In this document: one piece after another, positions 1-9,700 of the stretch
Position numbering within the stretch: the stretch's first letter is position 1
Layout of the letters: every line of letters begins with the position of its first letter
The notes under the pieces: generated by a model
The model's database searches: none
What the model saw: the letters and a program-made list of their open reading frames with translations, nothing else
What the model was told of the DNA's origin: nothing
Position numbers and translations under genes: made by a program
Source: CAVQBL01 sp963710715
GTDB lineage: Bacteria > Pseudomonadota > Gammaproteobacteria > DSM-16500
Assembly (NCBI GenBank): GCA_963710715.1
Contig: CAVQBL010000017.1
Location: forward strand, 1-64,000
Reading direction: 5' to 3'
Length of the DNA stretch: 64,000 bases

Positions 1-1734
1 GCGATAACCCCGTAAATCAAAAAAGCTCAGCCTTCCATCAGAGCTGACTAAAGGCGCTGTTTTAATTAAACCAGAAATTTGGGTTTCAATATCGTGACCA
101 TAATCTGCAGTATATTTGCTACGATCAATATAAATACCACTAAAACCACTATTGACTAAAGCATTAAGCATTTCACGTGCAGGCAAACGGGACACGTTTT
201 TTTGCCATTTACTGACCTTGTTGGTAGACATTGCACCAAAGCTCCACCTTAAATGATGTGAATGCAAATATGCCTTAAGATGGTCATAGTCTACTTCTGG
301 AAAACTAATATAAGGCAATTGAAAGATTGCACTGTTCTTCGGCATAATGTTTTCAATTTGTTGCACAAAATCTTTATCGGCTTTCTCAGTGGTTTGTATT
401 ATTTTCATAAATGGAAGAGATGTCCAATTAGTAATGCTTCTTGAAGTTGTTTCATCAAGAACTCCAATGCATAAAATAATTAAACTTATCAACCACACCA
501 TTTTTTGACGCGATAATACAGCAGATTTATTCAACATGCCTTGCAGAACATAAAAAAATGCGTATAAAGAAAAAAAAGCGATGTAGATGCTCATTCTATC
601 GTAACATCGAATCATGGGTGTAACTATGTAAGCAAATAAGGTTCCAAAACCACCTAGAGTTGCAAACAAGATACCGCATAAGTTTAATTTGGCTATTTGA
701 TAAAATTTCTCTGCTTGACTACCGATTGACGCTACAGAATTTCTATTTAATAAAATAGCGCCTAATAATATTAAAAAACCAATATCTCCCGCAATCCCTA
801 AAGCACCAGTCATTCCTCCATTCGCCGGACTTCTTGCTATATATTTCTTTGAGACTTTAGCAAGTGCTCGAACTCTATGATGTGATTGTGGCAATAAAAG
901 AGACATTATTTTGAAACTATATATTTCAGACTCAACAGCGCTACGTTTAATGTGATGTGGAGGAGGATTTTTAAGATAGTTAGGTAATATATTTAAAGCT
1001 CCAGAAAAAGTTATTATTGCTACCAATAGAACAGCTTTTCGAATAGGCGCCCATTGTTGTTTGGTAAAACTTGTGATTACTCCAGAAGCAAGAAGATAAA
1101 AAATTCCAAAGAATGCGTAATATACTCCCGAAGAACCTGCTAGCATACACACTAAAAACAAAGATCCCCATTTAATAAAGCGTCTCTTTGGACTAACAGC
1201 TTGATTTTCTTCCATAACGACTGAAACAGATAACCAAACCATGAGTGGAACAATATAATAAGAAGATAAGAATAAATGTGCTTGCCCGTGCTCGAAATGA
1301 TAAGGTAATAGAGTAAATAGTATGCTAGCTGTCAGTGCTAAAGGAAATGAAAGACCTAACCGTTTTAAAGCAAATAATGCTGTCAAAGCGACGCTGGGAA
1401 ATGTAAGGACATAAAAAACATTCAAAATAACGGCGTAATTCGCGGAAAAGAGAGCGAATAGCTTGAAAATAAGCATATGAAAATGCTCAGCAAGCGGATA
1501 ATCAATAAAGTTATAGCCATTAGGTACGCCTACATAAGGATTTGTAAGGAACCAACCCGTATCTATAATTGATTTAATAAACAAACTAACGGAAAGCACA
1601 TCGTTGTAATAAAAATAAGGAGTGGATAAATCATATCGCCAAGCTTCAGAAACAATAAGAAAAGCACCTAAAGAAAGTGCAAAGGCTATAAGATATTGAT
1701 TAATATTTCCGCTGTCATTCCTTATTTGAATCAT
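1..1734 (-). CDS. Polytopic membrane protein, GT-C/YfhO-like (3' end outside window)
   Basis: The frame is open on the minus strand from an ATG at 1734 to the window edge (578 codons, no stop), so the C-terminus is missing. The N-terminal two thirds are about ten hydrophobic segments with short loops. The last ~150 residues are soluble and include FQLPYISFPEVDYDHLKAYL and RWSFGAM, which I associate with large YfhO-like/GT-C-like membrane proteins of polysaccharide loci. A likely role is transfer or handling of lipid-linked sugars at the periplasmic face, by inference only. It is transcribed divergently from the dTDP-sugar operon that starts at 1927. The ribosome binding site is weak (gcgag about 11 bases upstream). 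Confidence 0.6.
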   Translation of the reverse strand, partial: MIQIRNDSGNINQYLIAFALSLGAFLIVSEAWRYDLSTPYFYYNDVLSVSLFIKSIIDTGWFLTNPYVGVPNGYNFIDYPLAEHFHMLIFKLFALFSANYAVILNVFYVLTFPSVALTALFALKRLGLSFPLALTASILFTLLPYHFEHGQAHLFLSSYYIVPLMVWLSVSVVMEENQAVSPKRRFIKWGSLFLVCMLAGSSGVYYAFFGIFYLLASGVITSFTKQQWAPIRKAVLLVAIITFSGALNILPNYLKNPPPHHIKRSAVESEIYSFKIMSLLLPQSHHRVRALAKVSKKYIARSPANGGMTGALGIAGDIGFLILLGAILLNRNSVASIGSQAEKFYQIAKLNLCGILFATLGGFGTLFAYIVTPMIRCYDRMSIYIAFFSLYAFFYVLQGMLNKSAVLSRQKMVWLISLIILCIGVLDETTSRSITNWTSLPFMKIIQTTEKADKDFVQQIENIMPKNSAIFQLPYISFPEVDYDHLKAYLHSHHLRWSFGAMSTNKVSKWQKNVSRLPAREMLNALVNSGFSGIYIDRSKYTADYGHDIETQISGLIKTAPLVSSDGRLSFFDLRGYR

Positions 1735-1769
1735 GATATTATTTACTCGCCAGTATTGCTGTATAGTAG

Positions 1770-1828
1770 TTTTTATCCAACAATCAGGAAAGTAAGTTAC
1801 TGAAAACATTTGGGCTGTTGGATAAAAA
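1770..1828. promoter_or_regulatory. 13-bp perfect inverted repeat in the divergent intergenic region
   Basis: TTTTTATCCAACA (1770-1782) is repeated in inverse orientation as TGTTGGATAAAAA (1816-1828) with a 33-base spacer. It lies between the divergent starts at 1734 and 1927. It could be an operator pair for the polysaccharide locus or a stem-loop in a leader; the sequence does not decide. Confidence 0.4.
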
Positions 1829-1926
1829 TAAACGACTATTAGCTTATCAGAGTCAAAACAATATCACAATCTAAGTGTTTCTGGGGTAAAGCAATTTTTT
1901 AAAAAATAATATCTAAAGAGGTTACG

Positions 1927-2673
1927 ATGAAAGGAGTTATTCTTGCGGGAGGGAAAGGCACCCGGCTATACCCACTCACCAAAGCGACAAACAAGCATTT
2001 GCTACCCGTTGGTAAAGAACCCATGATATACCACTTACTTAATCAAATGAAAACATCGGGGATAACAGATATTTTAGTTGTCACTAGCACGGAACACATG
2101 GGTGATGTTGTAAATTGCCTTGGCAGCGGCGCAGAATTTGGCTGCACACTCACTTATCGAGTGCAAGAAACTGCAGGTGGCATCGCACATGCATTGGCAT
2201 TAGCAGAAAGCTTTGCGAATAAACATAAAATTTGCGTAGCCCTAGGAGATAACATTTTTGAATATAGCATTGCACCATATGTGAAAAGATTCAAACAACA
2301 AACAGAGGGCGCACGTGTTTTGTTAAAAGAAGTAGGAGACCCTGAGCGTTACGGAGTAGCAGCGCTGGACGAACATCAAGTCATTGAAATTCAAGAAAAA
2401 CCAAAAACTCCAAAATCGCCTTATGCTGTGGTTGGACTCTATTTTTATGACCATCAAGTCTTTGACATCATTAAAACAATTCAGCCGTCAGCTCGCGGTG
2501 AACTTGAGATTACTTGCGTCAACAATGCTTATATTAAGCGTGGACAGTTAGCTTATGATATCTGCCACGGAAAATGGACCGATGCTGGAACGATGGATTC
2601 TTTAGCTGAAGCAAATAAAATTTTGTTTAGTAATAATAACCAGTTACTTACACATGAAGAATTATACGCCTAA
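1927..2673 (+). CDS. Glucose-1-phosphate thymidylyltransferase-type sugar nucleotidyltransferase (short RmlA-like)
   Basis: This enzyme would form dTDP-glucose (or a related NDP-sugar) from sugar-1-phosphate and dTTP, the first step of the deoxysugar pathway encoded just downstream. The N-terminus carries the nucleotidyltransferase signature GGKGTRLYPLT (residues 8-18) and the conserved NKHLLPVGKEP segment; EKPKTPKSPYAVVGLYFYD is the typical substrate-loop region. At 248 residues it is shorter than classical RmlA (~290), matching the short subclass often found beside FdtA-type genes. AGAGG five bases before ATG supports the start. Its last 20 bases overlap the next gene, consistent with translational coupling in an operon. 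Confidence 0.85.
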   Translation: MKGVILAGGKGTRLYPLTKATNKHLLPVGKEPMIYHLLNQMKTSGITDILVVTSTEHMGDVVNCLGSGAEFGCTLTYRVQETAGGIAHALALAESFANKHKICVALGDNIFEYSIAPYVKRFKQQTEGARVLLKEVGDPERYGVAALDEHQVIEIQEKPKTPKSPYAVVGLYFYDHQVFDIIKTIQPSARGELEITCVNNAYIKRGQLAYDICHGKWTDAGTMDSLAEANKILFSNNNQLLTHEELYA

Positions 2674-3664
2674 AAATATACTTGTTACCGGGGGAGCAGG
2701 ATTCATTGGCTGCAATTTTATACGTTATTTATTAGCGCAAAATCCTAGTCTATTTATCGTAAATTTAGATTTACTCACTTATGCAGGTTCACTTGCAAAT
2801 CTTAAAGAACTTTCCGATGAAAAGCGCCATCGCTTCATTCAAGGTGATATTTGCGATCGTGCTTTAGTTGATTCTATTTTAAGACAACATAAAATCGATA
2901 CAATTGTGCACTTTGCTGCAGAGAGCCATGTTGACCGCTCGATCGCGAGTCCCGATGCATTTATCCAGACTAATATTATTGGAACATTTACTTTATTAGA
3001 AGCTGCCAGACAATATTGGTTAATTGAAAAAAAATTCGCTGAAAATACTTGTCGTTTTCATCACATTTCAACAGACGAAGTTTATGGTAGTTTACAAGCC
3101 CATGATAACCCTTTTGCAGAAACAACACCTTATGCACCCAATTCTCCTTATTCTGCCAGCAAAGCAGGATCGGATCATTTAGTACGGGCTTATTTCTCAA
3201 CGTATGGTTTACCAGTGACTTTGACGAATTGTTCAAATAATTATGGTCCTTATCAACATAAAGAAAAGCTCATTCCAACCGTTATTTTAGCTTGTTTAAA
3301 TTCACAAGCTATTCCTGTTTATGGCAATGGCAGCAATATCCGAGACTGGCTGTACGTTGAAGACCATTGCAAAGCCATTCAAGCCGTCATTTGCAAAGGT
3401 AAAATAGGTGAAAGTTACAACATTGGAGGAGAAAACGAACTAGCCAACATCACTTTAATCGAAAAAATTTGCTCCATGATGGATAAACTGAAACCCAAAA
3501 AAAAATCTCACAAGAATTTAATTACCTATGTTGTAGATCGCCCAGGCCACGATTGGCGTTATGCAATCAACAATAATAAACTCAAAATGGCTGGCCTTTG
3601 GCAAACACCAGAAAATTTTGATACCGGGCTGAAAAAAACTATCGAGTTTTATAACAATGATTGA
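2654..3664 (+). CDS. rfbB: dTDP-glucose 4,6-dehydratase (RmlB)
   Basis: Converts dTDP-glucose to dTDP-4-keto-6-deoxyglucose, the branch-point intermediate for 6-deoxysugars. It is an extended short-chain dehydrogenase: NAD-binding GGAGFIG at residues 13-19, FAAESHVDRSI near 88-97, the catalytic STDEVYG at 139-145 and YSASK at 166-170. The 336-residue length is usual for the family. The start overlaps the upstream nucleotidyltransferase by 20 bases and the stop overlaps the following acetyltransferase by 8, so the block behaves as one translationally coupled operon. Confidence 0.92.
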   Translation: MKNYTPKNILVTGGAGFIGCNFIRYLLAQNPSLFIVNLDLLTYAGSLANLKELSDEKRHRFIQGDICDRALVDSILRQHKIDTIVHFAAESHVDRSIASPDAFIQTNIIGTFTLLEAARQYWLIEKKFAENTCRFHHISTDEVYGSLQAHDNPFAETTPYAPNSPYSASKAGSDHLVRAYFSTYGLPVTLTNCSNNYGPYQHKEKLIPTVILACLNSQAIPVYGNGSNIRDWLYVEDHCKAIQAVICKGKIGESYNIGGENELANITLIEKICSMMDKLKPKKKSHKNLITYVVDRPGHDWRYAINNNKLKMAGLWQTPENFDTGLKKTIEFYNND

Positions 3665-4238
3665 TCCTTCTGCAAAAATTCATTCTCATGCGCTTATTGA
3701 AAAAGGCGCAAAAATAGGAGCCAACACACGGGTTTGGGCTTTTACTCATATTCTTCCTGATGTCGTCATTGGTTCAGATTGCAATATTTGTGATCATACT
3801 TTTATTGAAAACGGTGTAATATTGGGAAACCACGTCACAGTTAAATCAGGCGTATATATTTGGACAGGCATCATTATTGAAGATAATGTTTTTATCGGTC
3901 CCTGCGTTGCATTTACTAATGATAAACATCCACGTAGCCAACAGTATCTTTCTGAATATCCAAAAACCTATCTACGCAAAGGATGTAGCATTGGTGCCAA
4001 TGCAACTCTGCTACCCGGGATCACGGTAGGACCTTGGTCCATGGTAGGCGCTGGCAGTGTTGTGACTCGAGACGTACCAGCCAATGGCCTGGTATTTGGC
4101 AACCCAGCTAGATTGCAGGGGTGGATTTGCAAATGCGGTATACGACTTTCTGTAGTTACCTCACATGCATACTGTCAATGTGGACGTCGATACCAGCTCA
4201 ATTTAGAACAAAGTAAATTAAGTGAGGTTGTTATATGA
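3657..4238 (+). CDS. Hexapeptide-repeat dTDP-aminodideoxysugar N-acetyltransferase (FdtC/QdtC/WlbB-like)
   Basis: A left-handed beta-helix acyltransferase built on [LIV]GxxxX hexapeptides (IGANTRVWAF, IGSDCNICDH, IGPCVAF, IGANATLLPGITVG, VGAGSVV). FTNDKHPRS and GNPARLQGWICKCG are typical of the WbpD/WlbB/FdtC group that N-acetylates 3-amino sugars. In context it should acetylate a dTDP-3-amino-3,6-dideoxyhexose. The C-terminal tail carries CKCG...CQCG, a possible small zinc ribbon. It sits between RmlB and the FdtA-type isomerase with overlaps on both sides. Fuc3NAc versus Qui3NAc cannot be told from this gene. Confidence 0.82.
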   Translation: MIDPSAKIHSHALIEKGAKIGANTRVWAFTHILPDVVIGSDCNICDHTFIENGVILGNHVTVKSGVYIWTGIIIEDNVFIGPCVAFTNDKHPRSQQYLSEYPKTYLRKGCSIGANATLLPGITVGPWSMVGAGSVVTRDVPANGLVFGNPARLQGWICKCGIRLSVVTSHAYCQCGRRYQLNLEQSKLSEVVI

Positions 4239-4642
4239 GCATCAAAAAATGCAAATTAGTCACGCTGCCTAAAATTGCAGATGAACGTGGGTTACTAAGC
4301 TTTGTTGAAGGTAAGCAACATATTCCTTTTGAAATTAAACGTATTTTTTATCTCTATAACGTTCCCAAAATGAAAACACGTGGCGCTCATGCGCATAAAA
4401 CTCTACACCAATTTATTATTAGCTTTGGTGATGGGTTAGATATAAAAATGGATGATGGACATGAAAAACAATCTCTACAATTGAATAAACCCTGGCAAGG
4501 CTTGTATATTCCACCTATGATTTGGACTTCTGTTGAAAATTTTTGTGATAACTCGATTTGTATGGTGTTAGCCTCTGATTCTTATGATGAGGCAGATTAT
4601 TATCGGAATTATGATGCATTTTTACGGGCTGCTGGAAAATGA
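4235..4642 (+). CDS. dTDP-4-keto-6-deoxyglucose 3,4-ketoisomerase (FdtA/QdtA, WxcM-like cupin)
   Basis: A 135-residue cupin. The motifs KRIFYLYNVP, RGAHAHKTLHQFI (catalytic/substrate histidines), GDGLDIKMDDG and GLYIPPMIW are diagnostic of the FdtA/QdtA family, which moves the keto group from C4 to C3 of dTDP-4-keto-6-deoxyglucose. With RmlA-like, RmlB, the aminotransferase at 10926-12050 and the acetyltransferase just upstream it completes a dTDP-3-acetamido-3,6-dideoxyhexose route. FdtA (galacto) and QdtA (gluco) differ in stereochemistry, which I cannot assign. It overlaps both neighbours by 4 bases. Confidence 0.85.
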   Translation: MSIKKCKLVTLPKIADERGLLSFVEGKQHIPFEIKRIFYLYNVPKMKTRGAHAHKTLHQFIISFGDGLDIKMDDGHEKQSLQLNKPWQGLYIPPMIWTSVENFCDNSICMVLASDSYDEADYYRNYDAFLRAAGK

Positions 4643-5967
4643 AAAATGTACCGACTAACATACAGAATTTAAAGTCTACTCAGAATATCGTCTTTATTCT
4701 TCTTTCGCTATGGATGACATACCTACTGATACTAGGAGTACTACAACTCTGTGGCTTACCTTTTGGTTTTATGGTTTGGCCAATGGGAGAAGATTTAAAT
4801 TGGATTGGATTCATGCGTCAAGGTCCTGGCATGAAAATGACTCAATTGTTTTGGCAAGTAAATGATCGCAATCCGCTTTCAGCATGGTGGTGGTTTCTTG
4901 CCTCTCCATTAATTGAACATGCAGATTGGGGTATTTACTGTGTTAGAAAATGTGTTGACCCTTTTCTAGCTGTAACAACTTTCTTATTGCTAAATCGTTT
5001 AGGTCGAGGGCAATGCCGAACGTTTGCATTTAGTATTGGTTTACTCGTTCTAATGTGGAATTTCAATTATTATTATGAACAAATAGTATGGGAATTTTTA
5101 GTTGCTCTCTGTTTTACTTTATTGAGTATTTTCTTTTATTGTCGTTATGTAGATCAAGAACGTCGATCTGGTTCTGATTTAGCTCTAGCAATAATTTGTT
5201 ATTTCGTTGCATTCACTACTTATACTCTGCAGTCCGGTGCTGTTATTGCAATAGCATTGCTCGCTTTTTTTCGTTCTGCACATACACAAAATTTGAAAGC
5301 GCGCTTAAAACATACGATTATTGATACCAGTTTTTTTATCATCCTATTCATACTTTATGATTGTATTTGGTATACTGTTAACAGAAATGCACAGCTCTAT
5401 TATCAAATCAAATGGACTACTTTCTTCCCTCGATTTATAGCGAGTATTAAACAATTTATTTGTCATGCAACTTACAAAGGATTCGTTAAAATAATCCTAC
5501 TTGAATGGTCAGTGTGGACTGTCGCTGGAATTTTCTTTACTGCTTTTTTATCTCTCTATTTTCTGTTTTCAAAACTTTTATCAAGAGAAGTTCTAGATAC
5601 TAAGCTGAAAGCCCCTATCGGTTGGGGAGTAGCTGTTTTATTAGCGATTGCTGTTCCAACAGTAATCATTGAATCCACCAGTAGTGAATGGATTCCAGGT
5701 TATAGAAGTATTATGATACAACAAGTATGGCAGCCACTTTTATATATCGGCATTATCTTTTTTTTGACGAATTTTTTTCTGTATAAATATTCAGATAAAA
5801 TGCAAAAAGTTTTATTTCTTGCTGTTTCATTACTAGGTGCGGCCGTTGTCACTTTAAATTTAAATTATAATTATCATTTAGTAAAAAGAACTTTTTATGA
5901 AATGGCATTAAAAAAAGGATTGGAAGAACTACATTGCACTAGAAATCACCCCTTACTTTCTACCTAA
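4639..5967 (+). CDS. Polytopic membrane protein, GT-C-like, frameshifted near its C-terminus
   Basis: A 442-residue protein with about ten transmembrane segments, in the dTDP-sugar operon (4-base overlap with the FdtA-like gene). The layout of long hydrophobic stretches separated by short aromatic loops suggests an integral membrane glycosyltransferase or polymerase-like protein; no signature settles which. The annotated end (LHCTRNHPLLST) is probably false. In the next frame the sequence continues sensibly after the A7 run at 5910-5916 as DWKNYIALEITPYFLP and runs into the fragment at 5990, then returns to the original frame to end at 6312. The gene is either a two-break pseudogene or carries sequencing indels. 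Confidence 0.6.
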   Translation: MKNVPTNIQNLKSTQNIVFILLSLWMTYLLILGVLQLCGLPFGFMVWPMGEDLNWIGFMRQGPGMKMTQLFWQVNDRNPLSAWWWFLASPLIEHADWGIYCVRKCVDPFLAVTTFLLLNRLGRGQCRTFAFSIGLLVLMWNFNYYYEQIVWEFLVALCFTLLSIFFYCRYVDQERRSGSDLALAIICYFVAFTTYTLQSGAVIAIALLAFFRSAHTQNLKARLKHTIIDTSFFIILFILYDCIWYTVNRNAQLYYQIKWTTFFPRFIASIKQFICHATYKGFVKIILLEWSVWTVAGIFFTAFLSLYFLFSKLLSREVLDTKLKAPIGWGVAVLLAIAVPTVIIESTSSEWIPGYRSIMIQQVWQPLLYIGIIFFLTNFFLYKYSDKMQKVLFLAVSLLGAAVVTLNLNYNYHLVKRTFYEMALKKGLEELHCTRNHPLLST

Positions 5968-5989
5968 GACAACAGATGCCAATCCAGAC

Positions 5990-6312
5990 ATGAATACTAT
6001 TTCAACTCTTATGCCTAATTATGGCTCTGTAATGATGCGACGAGATAATGTATCAATTCGTGCTTTTGCAGTTAAACCTAATCCCCAATTTCTGCGTTAC
6101 TGGACCATACAATTTGGTCCAGATGATAAAGGAGTGATTAACGCAGCCGGTCTCGGTGATATGCGCCCTGTTCCTTATAAAAATCTTTGGATCGTATATT
6201 TTGATGGAAAAAAAGTTTGGGTACCAATAAAATTGATAAAAAAGACTTAGAAGGGTTACAAGTTGATTGGCAGCGCGACAAACCTATTGACCAAATGATT
6301 AAACGCGGATGA
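5990..6312 (+). pseudogene. Displaced C-terminal part of the GT-C-like protein (two frame changes)
   Basis: Positions 5990-6250 encode 86 residues (MNTISTLMPNYGS...) with no good ribosome binding site, and the frame is open upstream back to the A7 run at 5910-5916. Near 6208-6214 (another A7 run) a second shift back into the original frame gives NKIDKKDLEGLQVDWQRDKP, ending at a TGA at 6310-6312. The protein context fits one continuous gene, 4639-6312, with two compensating breaks. This could be genuine decay, slippage-based on/off variation, or homopolymer sequencing error. Confidence 0.6.
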
Positions 6313-6344
6313 ACGCTCATGATTAATAAAACTGAGGTATTCAG

Positions 6345-6764
6345 ATGAAAAAGAACAATATCTTCTTTGCATATATTAAAAGCGGCCTCAAAAAATTAAT
6401 ATATCATTCTGTGTATCCAGAATCGTCAACTATTAAAAGTACAGTTAGCATTCCCTTGCTCATGCACCAAAGACTTTATAATCAAAAATTGCAAGCACGC
6501 TCTTCCACAAAAGTGGCCATATTTTTTGATCTCGAATATTTAGATAAAAGCGCTATTAGCAAATTTTCTATTAAAACATTCGGTTTGCTTCCCGATAAAT
6601 TTCATATTTTTACAGAATTCTCTTGCTCTTTTAAAGCGAATGAAGCATTAGAAAAAATCGCGAAAATTCTCGAGATAAATCAAAGCCACATCTCTTTATT
6701 TGATGCTGGCAATTATCCAGAAATGGATGCACAATTTAATACGCTGCAAATATTTTTGTATTAG
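6345..6764 (+). pseudogene. N-terminal part of the GT4/FkbM multidomain protein, separated by a frameshift
   Basis: This 139-residue frame starts at an ATG with GAGG ten bases upstream and follows the preceding gene by 32 bases, so it is a credible true start. It ends abruptly at TAG (6762-6764). The sequence in another frame (VLGDSFYNLNTLESAINL) is open from there directly into the long frame listed at 6791. Adding one T to the T5 run at 6753-6757 joins them as NTLQIFFVLGDSFYNLN. I read 6345-9916 as one gene of about 1190 codons with a single break. Confidence 0.6.
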
Positions 6765-6790
6765 GCGACTCATTCTACAATTTAAATACA

Positions 6791-9700
6791 TTGGAGTCAG
6801 CAATCAATCTGCATTTACATAAAGACCGTAATTATCTTTATTTCCATGATGGACTTTACAGTAATTTATTGTTTTCTTGGGTCGTTCGGCATCATTATTC
6901 ATGGCAAAACTTTATAAAACATTCTTATCCTCACTTTCATGTTACGCACAACTTAACCTCAGAAGATTTATTAAAAAATAATATATATATGATTAGCCCA
7001 CTCATTCAATTAACGGGTTGCTCCCAGATCATTATTAATGCAGATAACTGTATTCCTATTATTGAAAATGAAGTAGGTTTAAATAAGATTAGCTACACAA
7101 AAGCTTATTTACCTATTCCAGATTATCGAAACGTTACTCCCTTCCACTATAATGATGGTGACAATTTAATTGTTGCGCACTTTGGTATACCAAATGCATT
7201 TAAACACATTGGCATATTAATTAAAGCTGTCGAATTGCTACGAAAAAACTATAATGCGAAATTATTGTTAGCAGGATATGGCATAAAAACTTATGTAAAA
7301 AACTTACCGTCATCTCAACAGAAATTTATTATCTTCGAAGAAGCCCCTAGCTCAGAACGAATGTTATCACTCATGAAAGGCGCAGATGTGACCGTGCAAT
7401 TACGCTGGCCAATCATGGGTCAAGCATCCGGAGTTGTCAGTGAAATGTTAGGCTTAGGGTTAAAATGTATTACAACACAGGGATTTGTAAATGAATGTTT
7501 TAAAAATTATGTTATAGAGTTACCTGCTTATATCACACCAGAGCAACTGGCTGAAGCCATTTTAAATAATCGAGGCAACATGACTATTTCACCAGAAGAA
7601 CATAAGAAGCTTCTCAATGAATTTTCTTATTCAGCTTCCGCAAACTTAATATTCAATCAAGCAACCAGCAAACTAACAAATAATAAAGTGATTGAAGAAA
7701 ATCAATCAACTAACGAAATAAAAATTAATAGAAAACTTAGAATTCTTTATGGCGCTTCACATCGAGTTTTGCGTTATGAAGAAGTCAGATTATTTATTGA
7801 AGCTGGATTTGAAGTTATCCCAGTGAAAGCACACTGGAAAATATTCAAGATACAGGAACCTGACTCAGATAATCCAGCACATCCACTTTATCCAAATTGG
7901 CGAGCAACATGCACAGTTCCTGATAGCATTATTGAAAAAATTCAAGCCATTGATATTTTAAAATATCAAGATTTAAATGCTCAAGGAGGTAAGGTCTCTA
8001 GTGCTGAAGCGGCTCTGCTCAATGAATGGATTGATATCATTTATATTCCTAATTTGCTTCCGCCTGTGCCAAGAGTACTAACCTGGTTTAAAGGTCTAAC
8101 GCTATTTCGTGTTTATGGCGAAGGCAAAATCATGACCTATGATGAATGGGCAAAAACGAGTGGTGCTGATCTAAGCGTATTACGTAAGTATGACGCACGC
8201 TACGCTACCATGCTCATGCTACACGCTTTGAATGGCCCTGAACATGCGAGTATTTTAGGATCGAATATATTTCATGTAGGCCCATGCGTTACCAAAAGTC
8301 GCATTACCAGTAAATGGAAAGTCGAATCAGCTTCTCAAATTTGCAATATCGCACTATCTTACATTTATGAAAATCCACACTGGACAGATATGTATCATGA
8401 ATTCTGTCACGTGTTTAAGGACATTCCATTGCGTTTTCTTGGTAAAAACAATAAAGAAGAACATAAAATACTTAAGCAAGATAATCGTGTTACAGGGATT
8501 ATCAAAAATGATTACGAATACCTTGAGTTACTAACTGACTGTCGATGTTTGCTTGACCCAAGCACGAGTCCTTTCCATACTCATTACACTCCTCTCGAAG
8601 CCATTATGATGGGTATTCCAGTTATCTTTTTAGAAAGCTCTGGGATGGCAGGTGAAATACTTCGAGCTATACCAAAATCAGAATTGAAAAATTCTGGCAT
8701 ATGTAGCAATTTCATGGAAGCAAAAAAAATTATCGAACGCTGCCTTGATGACATTGAGTATGCAAAGCAAATTTCTGCAAACCAAAGAATTATTGCTGAA
8801 AAAATGTTTTCACCCAATACGGTTTTACAACAAATAAAACAATTTGCTGCGGCAGCACCTACCTTAGTTGCAAAAGCACGTACGTTACCAACTTCATTAG
8901 ATAAAATATTTTCTACTATAGAAATGCCAATGCTAGGCATAGAGAATGGAGCAACAAATGTAACCTCAAGTAGAGGAGAAATGGCATTGAGTCAAGAACT
9001 TCTTTCAGTTAAATTTATTTTAAAACTTGCGATGAAAAACATAATACGATTGTCATCAAACATCATTCGAAGAATATATAAAATAATCTGTCCAGCAAGA
9101 TTTCAACCAAGAACATCTGAATTTCTTTTTAAATCTTTCTTTCCACACAAATATGCAAACACAGGTCGATTACATCATGAAATAAATTATCTTCATGCAA
9201 ACACAAACCGATTACACCATGAAATAAATTCCCTAAAATCAAAAATCAGCTTTTCACAAGCTGGTGAAGACCGTATCCTCTTATTTATTTGTGATTATTT
9301 TATAAAAGAATCTTTTATAGACTTAGCTTACTTGGACATTGGTGCTAATGACCCAGAATACGATAACAATACTTACTTAATCTATTTATCAGGCGGTAAA
9401 GGCGTTTTAGTTGAACCCAATAGTAGTTGGTGTGAAGAAATTAAGAAAAAAAGACCCCGAGATATTGTATTGAATATGGGTATTAGCATTGATGAAAAAA
9501 CAAAATCAGGCACATATTACATGTGCGACAATCACGGTTTAAACACATTTTCACAAGAGCGCAGTGCTACCTTACAAGTCGACGGCCATACAATAACTGA
9601 AATACGCGATATCCCATTGATTAACGTCAACGAAGTCATTAAAAAATATATGAACGATAAAGCTCCAGCTTTTGTTTCCATCGATACCGAAGGGTTTGAA

